From: an uncultured Collinsella sp.
GTDB taxonomy: Bacteria > Actinomycetota > Coriobacteriia > Coriobacteriales > Coriobacteriaceae
NCBI GenBank assembly: GCA_947002045.1
Contig: CAMQJB010000007.1
Location: 1 to 64,000, forward strand
Direction of reading: 5' to 3'
DNA length: 64,000 nt
The notes under the pieces are model-generated. The model did not search any database, was not told the DNA's origin, and saw only the letters and a list, made by a program, of their open reading frames with translations. Below, in pieces: positions 47,915 to 57,516 of the stretch. How positions within the stretch are numbered: the stretch's first letter is position 1; each line of letters opens with the position of its first letter. A program made the position numbers and the translations under genes.

Positions 47915-48034
47915 CCGTTCCGGAAACTGTATCCCGTTCTGGAGCCAAAAACTGGGCCGTAGTTTCCGCCAAGCATGCCATCCGGAAAGCACGTCCCATT
48001 CCGAGTGGCAATTCCGGGTCACAGTTTCCGCTCC
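47915..48034. repeat. Palindrome array II (related to array I)
   Basis: About three related units: GGAAACTGTATCCCG with CGTAGTTTCC, then CGGAAAGCACGTCCCATTCCGAG, then ATTCCGGGTCACAGTTTCCG. The CGTCCCATTCCGAG segment is shared with array I, on the other side of the ATPase gene. Confidence 0.6.
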
Positions 48035-48139
48035 AAACAAAAGGCTCCGGCTCGCGATGGGGCCGGGGCCAAAGGCGCAGCATATACAGTTGATGTTGAG
48101 CGCGAACAGCCCATCAGCAATGGTCGTCCGCGCCCCACC

Positions 48140-50917
48140 CTACCCGCGGTTGCGAACGCGGCTGTAGGGCGTATCCACCATGGGCAGATCGGGACGCAGC
48201 TTGCCGTCAAATGCGCGATAGGCGTTCTGTACGGCGGGCGCCGTGGGAATCGTTGCGATCTCGCCGATGCCCTTGCCGCCGTATGCCACGGGCAGCAGCT
48301 CGTCCTTCTCCACGTAGATGGCATGGATATCCGGGATCTCGGGTGCACGGAACAACCCGAGCGTACCGTACCTTGCCTGGGGCACGCAGTCCTTGAGCGG
48401 CCAGTCCTCAGTAAGCGCATAGCCCATACCCATGAGCACGCCGCCTTCGATCTGACCCTGGATGGAGATGGGGTTGACCACCTTGCCGGAATCGTGCGCG
48501 GCATAGACCTCGCTCACGCGGCCGTCATCATCCAAAATGACCACATGCGTGGCAAAGCCGTAGCAGATGTGGCTCTTGGGGTTGGGAACATCCGCACCCA
48601 GCTTGTCGGTCGGCTCCAGGTACACGTAGCCAAACTCGCATCCCTCGAGTGCCTTGATGGCGGCCGCGGGATCCTGAGGATGCATACCCTGGCCGGCGAC
48701 GAGTTCCTGTGTACGCAGCTGATAGGCGTGACCGTCGTCGTACTCGATCTTGACGCCGTCGCCACGCGCACTCACGGGAGCATCGGGCGCGGGCTTGCCG
48801 GCCTCGATGTCAAGCATGGCATCGCGCAGCAGGAAGGCGGCGCCGCGCACGGCCTCGCCGGTCACGACCGTCTGACGCGAACCAGACGTGGTGCCGGAGT
48901 CGGGAGCGTTCTCGGTGGAGCACTCGCCGTTGGCGATGCAGCTCAGCGGCAGGCCGCATGCCTCGGCAACGTCCTGCAAAAAGACGGTGTTGCAGCCCTG
49001 GCCGATGTCGGACGTGGCGGCATAGACCACGGCCACGCCGTTCTCGATGCGGATCTTGCAGCGGCCGGCATCGGGCAGGCCCACGCCCACGCCGGCGTTC
49101 TTCATGGCGCAGGCGATACCGGCGTGTCCGGGATGCGCATAGTAGGCATCCTTGACCTCGAGCAGCGTCTCCTTCAGCGCCGTGGAGCAATCGGCGATCT
49201 GGCCGTTGGGCAAAACCTCACCCGGCTCGATGGCATTACGGTAACGAATCTCCCACGGATCCAGGCCGACCTTCTCTGCCAGCAGGTCGATCAGGCTCTC
49301 GAGCGCAAACTCGGACTGGCAAACGCCAAAGCCGCGGTACGCGCCGGCGGGCGGGTTGTTGGTGTAGTAGCCAAAACCGCGAATGTCGGTGTTCTGGTAC
49401 TTGTAGGGGCCGACGGCATGCGTGCAGGCGCGCTCGAGCACCGGGCCGCACAGCGACGCGTAGGCGCCGGTGTCAAAGTTGATCTCGCAGTCCAGACCGG
49501 TAAAGTTGCCCTCGGCGTCGCAGCCCAGCGTAAAGGTGCCGTCCATGGCGTGGCGCTTGGGATGGAACGCGAGCGACTCGGCACGTGTGAGCTTGCACTT
49601 CACAGGACGCTGGAGCTTATAGGCAGCAAGCGCGGCCAGGTGCTGGATCGAAACGTCCTCCTTGCCGCCAAAACCGCCGCCCACAAGCATGGTCTCGACA
49701 ACCACACGCTCGGGCTCGTTGTCCCAGCCAAACATGTGGGCGCACTCTTTGCGCGTATCGTAGGCACCCTGGTCGGTCGACTGCACCTTGACGCCGTTCT
49801 TGTACGGGAAGGCGACGGCGCACTCGGGCTCCAAGAAGGCATGCTCGGTAAAGGGCGTGGTAAAGCGCTGCGTCACGGTGAACGCGCTCTCCGCTAGCGC
49901 CTTGGCGGCGTCGCCGCGCGTCACGTGACGGCTCTGGCACACGTTGTCCTTGAGTTCCACCGTGTTGCCAAAGGCAAAGAAACTGTCATGCAGGCGCGGG
50001 GCGTCGGCAGCCCTAGCCTCGACAATGTTGCGCACGGGCTCCAGCGGCTCGTAATCAATCTTTACGAGCTTCTTAGCCTTCTCGAGCGTCGCCTCGTCCT
50101 CGGCAACCACCAGCACGATGGCGTCACCCACGCAGCGGGTGATATCGCCCTGGGCGATCATGACATCCCAGTCCTGGATAAGGTGGCCGACCTGGTTGAC
50201 CGGCACGTCCTCGGCGCGCAGGATGCCCACCACACCGGGCAGGGCCTCGGCCTTGGAGGTATCAATGGAGAGCACGCGGGCGCGCGGATACTTGGAGCGC
50301 ACGGCGCTAGCATAGGTCAGGCCCGGCTGATCGAGCTCGTCGATGTCGTCGGGATACTTGCCCTCGCCGAGCACCTTCTTGCGCACGTCGATGCGGAAGG
50401 CGCGCTTGCCCACACCGTAGTCGTCGCCGCGCTCCAGGTCCTCGTCGATCTGCTTTTCGCCGCGGAGCACCGCAGCTGCCAGCGAAATGCCCTCGATGAT
50501 CTTCTTGTAGCCGGTGCAGCGGCAGACGTTACCGCGAATGGCGTACTTGATCTGCTCCTCGGTGGGCTCGGGGTCCTCAGCGATGAGCGCCGCGCCCGCC
50601 ATGACCATGCCGGGGATGCAAAAACCGCACTGCACGGCGCCCACGGCACCAAAGGCGTACACAAAGGCCTCGCGCACGTCCTCGGGCAGGCCCTCGACGG
50701 TCACGATGTTGCGACCGGCGGCAAGAGCGGTGGTCAGTACGCACGCCTTGACGGCCGCACCGTCCACATGGATGGTGCAGGTGCCGCAAGCGCCTTCGGA
50801 GCAGCCATCCTTGGCGGAATGGATATGCAGGTCGTCGCGCAGGTAGCGCAGCAGCGGTTTATTCTCCGTCGTCGTGCGCTCGACGCCGTTAACGGTAAAA
50901 GTGAATTCCTGTGCCAT
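48140..50917 (-). CDS. xdhD: Molybdenum hydroxylase XdhD (xanthine dehydrogenase type)
   Basis: 925 residues: an N-terminal 2Fe-2S domain (CSEGACGTC near 39-47, CGFCIPG near 98, NVCRCTGY near 132) fused to the molybdopterin catalytic domain (from about 180; GGGFGGKED, catalytic Glu in GKGIGEIATIP). In the E. coli and gut islands its homologue oxidises or reduces purines, and the labile selenium cofactor is implied by yqeB/yqeC nearby. No FAD-subunit gene (ygfM) is present. Last gene of the permease-to-xdhD operon. Confidence 0.93.
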   Translation of the reverse strand: MAQEFTFTVNGVERTTTENKPLLRYLRDDLHIHSAKDGCSEGACGTCTIHVDGAAVKACVLTTALAAGRNIVTVEGLPEDVREAFVYAFGAVGAVQCGFCIPGMVMAGAALIAEDPEPTEEQIKYAIRGNVCRCTGYKKIIEGISLAAAVLRGEKQIDEDLERGDDYGVGKRAFRIDVRKKVLGEGKYPDDIDELDQPGLTYASAVRSKYPRARVLSIDTSKAEALPGVVGILRAEDVPVNQVGHLIQDWDVMIAQGDITRCVGDAIVLVVAEDEATLEKAKKLVKIDYEPLEPVRNIVEARAADAPRLHDSFFAFGNTVELKDNVCQSRHVTRGDAAKALAESAFTVTQRFTTPFTEHAFLEPECAVAFPYKNGVKVQSTDQGAYDTRKECAHMFGWDNEPERVVVETMLVGGGFGGKEDVSIQHLAALAAYKLQRPVKCKLTRAESLAFHPKRHAMDGTFTLGCDAEGNFTGLDCEINFDTGAYASLCGPVLERACTHAVGPYKYQNTDIRGFGYYTNNPPAGAYRGFGVCQSEFALESLIDLLAEKVGLDPWEIRYRNAIEPGEVLPNGQIADCSTALKETLLEVKDAYYAHPGHAGIACAMKNAGVGVGLPDAGRCKIRIENGVAVVYAATSDIGQGCNTVFLQDVAEACGLPLSCIANGECSTENAPDSGTTSGSRQTVVTGEAVRGAAFLLRDAMLDIEAGKPAPDAPVSARGDGVKIEYDDGHAYQLRTQELVAGQGMHPQDPAAAIKALEGCEFGYVYLEPTDKLGADVPNPKSHICYGFATHVVILDDDGRVSEVYAAHDSGKVVNPISIQGQIEGGVLMGMGYALTEDWPLKDCVPQARYGTLGLFRAPEIPDIHAIYVEKDELLPVAYGGKGIGEIATIPTAPAVQNAYRAFDGKLRPDLPMVDTPYSRVRNRG

Positions 50918-50929
50918 GGTGATTCCCTT

Positions 50930-51409
50930 CTACACGCCGGCGGCGATGCCGGTGCGGTCGTGGATGGCGCCATGCGGGCAGACGACGGCGCACATGCCGC
51001 ACGACAGGCAGTCCACGCCGTCGATATGGGCGCAGTTGTCCTCGATGCGGATAGCGCCGGCAGGGCACTTTTTAGCGCACATGCCGCAACCGATGCAGCT
51101 CGTGTCGCAGATCTTGCGAGCGATGGCGCCCTTATCGGTGTTGTTGCAGCGCACCAGAATGTTCTGGTAGCCGGGAACGAAGGCAATCACGCGCTGCGGG
51201 CACGCCATGCCGCGCAGGCCACAGCCCGTGCACTTGGAGCGATCCACGCGGGCGATGCCATCGACCAGCGCAATGGCACCGTGGGGGCAGGCCGCGACAC
51301 AGGCACCACAGCCAATGCAGCCTTCGCTGCAGCGGGCGTCGCCGCCTGCGGAAGCACAGCCGCTTCCGCAGGCAACGTAGGCCACGTTATGTTGAATGGA
51401 TTTGGCCAT
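50930..51409 (-). CDS. 4Fe-4S ferredoxin-type electron carrier
   Basis: 159 residues, with four cysteine repeats: CIGCGACVAACP, CTGCGLRGMACP, CIGCGMCAKKCP, CLSCGMCAVVCP. The second has Arg in place of the third Cys. An N-terminal extra cysteine stretch, ACGSGCASAGGDARC, is present. By position it carries electrons between YgfK and XdhD. It overlaps nothing and lies 12 bases after xdhD on the minus strand. Confidence 0.85.
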   Translation of the reverse strand: MAKSIQHNVAYVACGSGCASAGGDARCSEGCIGCGACVAACPHGAIALVDGIARVDRSKCTGCGLRGMACPQRVIAFVPGYQNILVRCNNTDKGAIARKICDTSCIGCGMCAKKCPAGAIRIEDNCAHIDGVDCLSCGMCAVVCPHGAIHDRTGIAAGV

Positions 51410-51420
51410 AAGAGACTCGC

Positions 51421-54420
51421 CTATTTCTTAAGAAGGTACGAATAGTTGTCGCGCACAGCCCTGATGGTCAGGCGGACGGCCTCGGGAAGACCGGTGTTGA
51501 CGGCATCGACCGAGACGGTGCGGACCGTGCCGGCGACGCGGACCATAAAGTGATCCTCGTCCACGGCCAGGAAGCCCTCGTTCTCGGAGTTCTCCATGTC
51601 CTCCTCGCTCCAGAACAGGGTGAGCTTGTCCTTGTAAGGACGACCCTCCTGGTAGGGGCAGAACACGGCGCAGTTGCCGCACTCGTTGCACATGCCATCG
51701 ACATGAACGACCTGATGCTTGGCCAGGCCCGGCACCTTAATGGCCACGTTGGCGCGGTTGGGGCACACGTCGCAGCAGACCTCGCACACCGAGCCGCAGC
51801 CCAGGCAGCGGGTCTTGGTGCAGTTGCGCTTGTCGCGGCACAGCGACCCCTTGCGCTCGTAGCAGGTGTCCTCGCGGCCAGCCTGCTCGTTGCAGTCGGC
51901 GTACTTGTTAAAGTCCACGCCGGCGATGGCGCGGGCGACCTCGGCGGCGTCGGCAATAGCCTCAACCACGGTGGCAGGACCGCGACGGCAGTCGCCCGCA
52001 GCCCAGACGCCCTCAACACCGGTGGAGGTGGCGGCAAGACGGCCGCGACGGTCGTGCTCGACGCCCGCGGCGTCGTACAGGCTGGCATCGATGCCCTCGC
52101 CCACGGCGCAGATCACCGTGGTGGCAGGCAGCTCGACGGTCTCGCCCGTGGCGACAGGGCTGCGACGGCCGCTTGCATCCGGCTCGCCAAGCTCCATAAC
52201 GTCACAGGTCAGCACGGCGCCGTTGAGTGCCTTGGGCGCCAGCAGCTCGCAGAACTCAACGCCGTCGGCAAGAGCAAGATCGAGCTCTTCCTCGTCGGCG
52301 GGCATCTGCTTCTTGGTGCGGCGATACACCAGGCGCACGTTCTTCACGCCAGCCAGGCGCTTGGCCACGCGGGCCGCATCCATGGCGGTGTTGCCGGCGC
52401 CGATGACTACGACGTCCTCGCCCAGCTCGAGCTTCTCGCCCTTCTTGGCGGCCTCGAGGAACTCCAGCACGTCGAGCTCGGTACCCTCGCCCAGACCCGC
52501 AGAGCCAGGCATCCAGGCACCGGTGGCTACGACCACGTCGGTAAAGCCCTGGGCCTTGAGCTCGCCGATGGACTCCACGCGAGCATTAAGTTGCACCTTG
52601 GCGCCAAAGGCCAGGCAGAGCTCGGCATCGTGGGAGATGTCGTCGCTCGCGATACGGAACTCGGGGATCACGTGACGGACCACGCCGCCAAGCGAATCGC
52701 GGGCCTCGAAGATGGTGACGGGCACGCCGGCGCGCGTCAGGAAGAACGCCGTCGCCAGACCGGCAGGGCCGCCGCCGATAACGGCAACGTTGCGCTCGCT
52801 GTCGTTGGCGATGGCCTGGGCGCGCAGCTTGGGCAGCACGGCGGTCATGGCCTCGCGGGCGGCCTTGAGCTTGCTGGCGCGAATCTGGGCGCCCTCGGGC
52901 TCGTAGAACGCACGCTCGCAGGCGCGGCCGCAGGGATGCGGGCAGATGGCGCCGGTAATGAACGGCAGGGCGTTGCGCTCGATGATGATGTTGAGCGCAT
53001 CCTCGTAGCGGCCCTCGTCAACAGCCGCCAGATAGGCGGGAATGTCCTGCTGGATGGGGCAGCTCGTGCGGCACGGCGTGGTAAAGCAGTCGGAAAGCGG
53101 GCTCTTGCCGGCGACCTTGCGGTCGGGCAGCGGGCGCAGCGGCTTCTTGTAGAGCGGGTTGGTGAGCGAGTCGGTCTGGATCGCCGTCACGGCCTCGAGA
53201 GAGACACCCGCGAACGGCTTGCCGTCCAGGTCGGTAAACTCGCCGGCCATCTGGCTAAAGCGCTCGTAGCCACCGGGCTTGAGCACATCGGTCGCCAGGG
53301 TAACGGGCCAAATGCCGGCATCGTACAGGGCGCGGATGTTGTAGACCGTGGCGCCGCCGGAGTAGCTGATGCGCAGTTTGCCATCGAACTGCTCGGTAAT
53401 GCGACGGGCAGCCTCGATGGTCAGCGAGAACAGCGAACGGCCGGACATGTACATCTCGGTGGAGGGCAGCTCGTTTCTCGTCACGTCGACGGGGAACGTG
53501 TTGGTGAGCTTGACGCCAAACTCCAGGCCGCGCTCGGCGCACAGGGCAATCAGGCGCTCGAACATAGGCACGGCATCGGCCCACTGCAAATCCTCGCGGA
53601 AGTGCGTGTCATCGAAGACGATGTAGTCAAAGCCCAGCTCGTTGAGACGCTGACGTGCAAACTCATAGCCCAGCAGCGTGGGGTTGCACTTGATGTAGGT
53701 GTTGAGGCCCTTCTCGGTGATCAGATAGGTCGCGATGCGCTCAATCTCCGCCGGCGGGCAGCCGTGCAGGGTAGACTCGGTGATGGAGTTGGAGACGCGC
53801 GCCGGGATGGACTCGACAAACGCGGCGTCAACATGCTCAAACTTGTCCAGGTTAGCGAGCGCCCACGTGCGGCACTCATTCCAAACCTCGGAGCCGCTGG
53901 CGTCCATCATGCCCTCGATGTAGGCGTCGACCTTGGGGCTCTTGATGCCCTCGAGGTCATAGCCCACGGACATGTTGAAGACAAAGCCGTCCGGGCTGCC
54001 CAGGCCGTACTCGCGAGCGATGAGGTGGCAGGCAAACCATGCCTTCACGTACTCGGCAAAGGCCTGCGGAACCTCGAGCTCGGTCGACCACTCGCAGTTG
54101 TAGCACTCGTCCTGCGCCACGATGCAGGGTTTGTTCACGCACTTGGAGAGCTCCTCGCCGTCCATAACCTGAACGGTCTTGAGCTCAAAGAAGCGGGAGC
54201 CGGCCACATAAGAGGCCACGATGTTCTGGGCAAGCTGCGTGTTGGGGCCGGCGGCCGGGCCAAACGGAGTCTCGATGCGCTCGTCAAAAATGGGAAGCGC
54301 TCCCTCCTGGTTGGCCGTGACCATCTTGCGCACGCCAAAGATGGCGCCCTGAGTCTTGTGCTCCTCGATGATCCAGTTCATCAGCTGCGAAAACGGGATC
54401 GGCCTCATGATGTCGCTCAT
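51421..54420 (-). CDS. ygfK: YgfK-type iron-sulfur flavoprotein (putative selenate reductase subunit)
   Basis: 999 residues. The N-terminal half resembles a dihydroorotate dehydrogenase-type barrel (about 1-480), the C-terminal half GltD: GGGPAGLATAFFLTRAG (FAD) and VVVIGAGNTAMDAARVAKRL (NAD(P)), ending with two Fe-S sets (CLGCGSVCEVCCDVCP, CNECGNCAVFCP). Probably links NAD(P)H to XdhD. Its homologue is named in E. coli for selenate reduction and is a core gene of urate breakdown. Start chosen for AGAGGAGC upstream. Confidence 0.92.
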   Translation of the reverse strand: MSDIMRPIPFSQLMNWIIEEHKTQGAIFGVRKMVTANQEGALPIFDERIETPFGPAAGPNTQLAQNIVASYVAGSRFFELKTVQVMDGEELSKCVNKPCIVAQDECYNCEWSTELEVPQAFAEYVKAWFACHLIAREYGLGSPDGFVFNMSVGYDLEGIKSPKVDAYIEGMMDASGSEVWNECRTWALANLDKFEHVDAAFVESIPARVSNSITESTLHGCPPAEIERIATYLITEKGLNTYIKCNPTLLGYEFARQRLNELGFDYIVFDDTHFREDLQWADAVPMFERLIALCAERGLEFGVKLTNTFPVDVTRNELPSTEMYMSGRSLFSLTIEAARRITEQFDGKLRISYSGGATVYNIRALYDAGIWPVTLATDVLKPGGYERFSQMAGEFTDLDGKPFAGVSLEAVTAIQTDSLTNPLYKKPLRPLPDRKVAGKSPLSDCFTTPCRTSCPIQQDIPAYLAAVDEGRYEDALNIIIERNALPFITGAICPHPCGRACERAFYEPEGAQIRASKLKAAREAMTAVLPKLRAQAIANDSERNVAVIGGGPAGLATAFFLTRAGVPVTIFEARDSLGGVVRHVIPEFRIASDDISHDAELCLAFGAKVQLNARVESIGELKAQGFTDVVVATGAWMPGSAGLGEGTELDVLEFLEAAKKGEKLELGEDVVVIGAGNTAMDAARVAKRLAGVKNVRLVYRRTKKQMPADEEELDLALADGVEFCELLAPKALNGAVLTCDVMELGEPDASGRRSPVATGETVELPATTVICAVGEGIDASLYDAAGVEHDRRGRLAATSTGVEGVWAAGDCRRGPATVVEAIADAAEVARAIAGVDFNKYADCNEQAGREDTCYERKGSLCRDKRNCTKTRCLGCGSVCEVCCDVCPNRANVAIKVPGLAKHQVVHVDGMCNECGNCAVFCPYQEGRPYKDKLTLFWSEEDMENSENEGFLAVDEDHFMVRVAGTVRTVSVDAVNTGLPEAVRLTIRAVRDNYSYLLKK

Positions 54421-54522
54421 AATGAGCTCCTCTCTGTAACGCCCGGCGAGACCGCGCGGCGGGCGCAAATACGGTGTAGCGCTAGCACAGCGCCGGCGAC
54501 CCCGCGGAGGCCGCCTATACGC

Positions 54523-54550
54523 GCGTCGGATGCGGCGAAACATCCGACGC
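54523..54550 (-). promoter_or_regulatory. Intergenic hairpin between ygfK and ssnA
   Basis: GCGTCGGATG/CATCCGACGC, a perfect 10-bp stem with an 8-base loop 20 bases past the ssnA stop. No T run; probable mRNA processing element within the operon. Confidence 0.45.
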
Positions 54551-54569
54551 ACGCGAATCTACTTGTGAA

Positions 54570-55925
54570 TTAGTAGGTGCGATTGTTAAGCGCGCTCCAG
54601 AGCTTCTTGGACTCAGCCATGGTCCACGCGTTGATCTTGTCCTCATCGATACCGACAAACTCGCGATCCTTGTACAGGACGCGGCCGTTGATGATGGTGG
54701 TGCGGCAGTTTTTGCCCATCATGCCAAAGAGCATGTGGCCGTCGATGTTCTCCTCGCTCAGCGGCGTAAAGGGCTTGTAGTCCATTACGATGACGTCGGC
54801 GGCAGCGCCGGGCTCAAGCACACCGAGCTTGCGATCGAAGTACTTGCTCGCCATCTTGGCGTTGTTCTCGAACAGCATCGTCATGGCCTCGCACCAGCCC
54901 ACGTTGGGCATAGCGGCGTTGTGGCGCTGAATGATCAGGAAAACCTTGAGGCTCTCGAGCATATCGTGGGTGTAGGCGTCGGTGCCCATGCACACGGGGA
55001 TGCCGCGGCGGAAGAACTCGAGCACGGGGGCGCAGCCCACGGCGTTTCCCATATTGGATTCGGGGTTGTTGACGAGCCAGGTGCCGGACTCCTTGACGAT
55101 ATCCATCTCGGCGGGCGTCACATGGATGCAGTGGCCGAGCATGGTGTCGGGACCGAGCAGGTTGTGCTGCAGCAGGCGCTCGACGGGGCTGATGCCGCCG
55201 CGGTTGAGGCGGGAGTCCCACACGTCATTCATGCCCTCGCACACGTGGATGTGGAAACCGGTCAGGCCGTTGTTGGCCTCGGCCATCTTATCCATGGTCT
55301 CATCCGACAGCGTAAAGGTGGCGTGACCGCCAAACATTGCGGCGATCATGTGGTTGTCGTTATCGCGACGCTCCTTGGCGGCCCACTGGGCAAACTCGGC
55401 GTTCTCGGCAATAGCCTGATCGCACTTTTCCTGGCCACGGCGGTCGGAAACCTCGTAGCACAGGCACGAACGCATGCCCAGCTCCTGAGCGGCGTCCTTA
55501 ATGGTAAAGAGGCTGCCCGGAATCTCGCAGAAGCTCGCGTGGTGATCGAAGATCGTGGTGACGCCGTCGCGGATGGAATCCAGAATCGTGGCATAGGCGC
55601 TGGCCTTGGTGCCGTCGAGCGTCAGGTTGTCGTCAATCTTCCACCACTGCTGCTCAAGATTCTCCAGGAAGTTGGTGGGGTTGCAGCCCTTAATGGCAAG
55701 GCCGCGGGCCAGACCCGAGTAGATGTGGGTGTGGCAGTTGATAAGTCCGGGCATGATGAGGTTGCCCTGGGCGTCGACGTACTCGGCATCCGGGTACTTG
55801 GCCTTGAGCTCGCGCTCGGGGCCCACTTCGACGATCGTATCTCCGTCAATGGCGACCGCACCGTTGGGAATAAACGGAGTCTGAGCGTTGCGGGTAAAGA
55901 CGGAACCGTTAGCGACCAGAAGCAT
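54570..55925 (-). CDS. ssnA: Aminohydrolase SsnA
   Basis: 451 residues of the amidohydrolase (guanine deaminase-like) superfamily: NCHTHIYSG near 60, HIHVCEG, GHCIHV, GTDAYTHD. It is one of the core genes in the anaerobic urate island, probably deaminating or hydrolysing an intermediate. Start MLLVANGS chosen because GAAGGGAG lies just before it; six more residues upstream are possible. Between permease and ygfK. Confidence 0.91.
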   Translation of the reverse strand: MLLVANGSVFTRNAQTPFIPNGAVAIDGDTIVEVGPERELKAKYPDAEYVDAQGNLIMPGLINCHTHIYSGLARGLAIKGCNPTNFLENLEQQWWKIDDNLTLDGTKASAYATILDSIRDGVTTIFDHHASFCEIPGSLFTIKDAAQELGMRSCLCYEVSDRRGQEKCDQAIAENAEFAQWAAKERRDNDNHMIAAMFGGHATFTLSDETMDKMAEANNGLTGFHIHVCEGMNDVWDSRLNRGGISPVERLLQHNLLGPDTMLGHCIHVTPAEMDIVKESGTWLVNNPESNMGNAVGCAPVLEFFRRGIPVCMGTDAYTHDMLESLKVFLIIQRHNAAMPNVGWCEAMTMLFENNAKMASKYFDRKLGVLEPGAAADVIVMDYKPFTPLSEENIDGHMLFGMMGKNCRTTIINGRVLYKDREFVGIDEDKINAWTMAESKKLWSALNNRTY

Positions 55926-56077
55926 AAATGCTCCCTTCAACATCAGGGGCGGGGTTTGACACCTCTGACATGGCGGAAGTGCGAAGCGCCGGCCTACACC
56001 GGAAACGGGCCCTCTCCCGTCAACGCTTCACCAAAGGGACAAGCCCTTTGAAGTGCGGCTTGGCGCCGCATGGCGCC

Positions 56078-56101
56078 GGCGGACGAGGCGATGCGTCCGC
56101 C
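56078..56101 (-). promoter_or_regulatory. Intergenic hairpin between ssnA and the permease
   Basis: GGCGGACG/CGTCCGCC, a perfect 8-bp stem with an 8-base loop about 20 bases after the permease stop. Preceded by GGCGCC-rich stems. No T run. Confidence 0.4.
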
Positions 56102-56121
56102 AGCGAATAGCACCGAATTGG

Positions 56122-57516
56122 TTACTTCTTGCTCTCGGGCAGGACCAGATCCACAGCGGCATCCTTGGCGGCATCGATGTGCTGAGCCACGACCGGCGTC
56201 TGCGGAAGGATCAGGTTAAGGACAATGGCCATGATGGCGGTGGGGGTCACGGCGTTGGAGCCGATGACGGTGGACACCCAGGTGGGCATGCCCTCGCCGG
56301 CGAGGCAGCCGCTGGCCATCCAAATACCCAGGCCAAAGACGACCGAGGTGCCGACGATGGTGGTGGTGCGCTGCGTGAGGCCCTCGCGGGTGAACATGCG
56401 CACACCGTTCATGGTGATGGTGCCAAAGACGCCGACGGTCGCGCCGCCGATGACAGGCTGCGGGATGGCGGAGAGCACGGCAGAGAGCTGCGGGAACAGA
56501 CCGGCGATGGCAAAGACGGCCGCGATGATCACAAAGACCCACTTGTTGACGACCTTGTTGGAGCAGATGATGCCCACGTTCTGGCCAAGGGCGCTGGTGG
56601 GAAGACCGCCCAGCAGGCCGCCGACCATAGAGGTGAGGCCCTGGGACACAATAGCGCCGGAGAGCTCGCGCTCGGTGGGCATACGGTCGATGGAGCCCAG
56701 GCAGGCGGCGGAAACGTCACCGATAACCTGGATGGCAACCATGGGGAACACGACGGCGAGGGTAATGCAGACCTCGGGATCAAACTCGAGCGCGTAGGGC
56801 ATGAGCTTGGGAAGAGCGAAGACCTGAGCGGTGGCGACGCTGGAGAAGTCGATCATGCCAAAGGGGATGGAGACGATCATGCCAACGATCATGCCAAAGA
56901 ACACGGATCCCAGCTTGAGCGTGCCCTTGCCAAAGTTGGCGAGCGCAAAGACCACGGCGAAGGTGATAAGAGCGACGCACCAGGCCTGCGGGGTGCCCCA
57001 CAGCGGCGTACCCATACCGCCGGCCATATACTTGACGGCCGTGGGATACAGCGAAACGCCGATGGAGAAGATGACCGTACCGGTCACGACGGGCGGGAAC
57101 AGCCACTTGATCTTGCTGTAGGCCAGACCAAAGAGGACCGCGACGGCGCCGCCGACGATCTCGCCACCCAGCAGCGCACCAAAGCTAAAGCCCGAGGCAC
57201 CCATGGCCTGCAGGGCCGGCAGGAACGCGAACGAAACGCCCATGACGATGGGCAGGCCGCCGCCGATGCGACGGAAGGGAGCGAAGGCCTGAAGGGCCGT
57301 ATCGATCGCCGAAAGAATGAGGGCGACCTGGATGATGTCGGTGCTCTGTTGGCTATTAAAGCCGTAGACGCCGGCCATGATGACCGCCGGGGTAATGATG
57401 CCGGCAAACGATGCCAGTACGTGCTGAAGGGCACACGGGATCATTTCCTTAACGGGAGGCATGCCTTCGCGAGTGAACAGGGCTTCAGTGCCGTTCGTAA
57501 CCGTCTCCTGGGTCAT
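56122..57516 (-). CDS. NCS2-family purine/pyrimidine permease
   Basis: 464 residues with about 12-14 membrane helices. The family signature is in the QVIGDVSAACLGSIDR region and FKPS-type motifs of urate/xanthine permeases: SAMAG-like segments are present. Substrate is probably xanthine or urate, judged by the island. First gene of the operon, facing regulator 2 across 352 bases. E. coli YgfO and UacT are relatives. Confidence 0.87.
   Translation of the reverse strand: MTQETVTNGTEALFTREGMPPVKEMIPCALQHVLASFAGIITPAVIMAGVYGFNSQQSTDIIQVALILSAIDTALQAFAPFRRIGGGLPIVMGVSFAFLPALQAMGASGFSFGALLGGEIVGGAVAVLFGLAYSKIKWLFPPVVTGTVIFSIGVSLYPTAVKYMAGGMGTPLWGTPQAWCVALITFAVVFALANFGKGTLKLGSVFFGMIVGMIVSIPFGMIDFSSVATAQVFALPKLMPYALEFDPEVCITLAVVFPMVAIQVIGDVSAACLGSIDRMPTERELSGAIVSQGLTSMVGGLLGGLPTSALGQNVGIICSNKVVNKWVFVIIAAVFAIAGLFPQLSAVLSAIPQPVIGGATVGVFGTITMNGVRMFTREGLTQRTTTIVGTSVVFGLGIWMASGCLAGEGMPTWVSTVIGSNAVTPTAIMAIVLNLILPQTPVVAQHIDAAKDAAVDLVLPESKK

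Larger units (their letters stand above)
47798..48139. other. Intergenic region with palindrome and repeat array II
   Basis: No gene supported. It contains the promoter palindrome and repeat array II (47915-48034). The xdhD stop is immediately right of it. Confidence 0.6.

Noticed and set aside
51550..54573. A 1007-codon open frame opposite ygfK
   Set aside because: Same codon-bias mirror effect; the minus strand encodes a clear YgfK with intact motifs.
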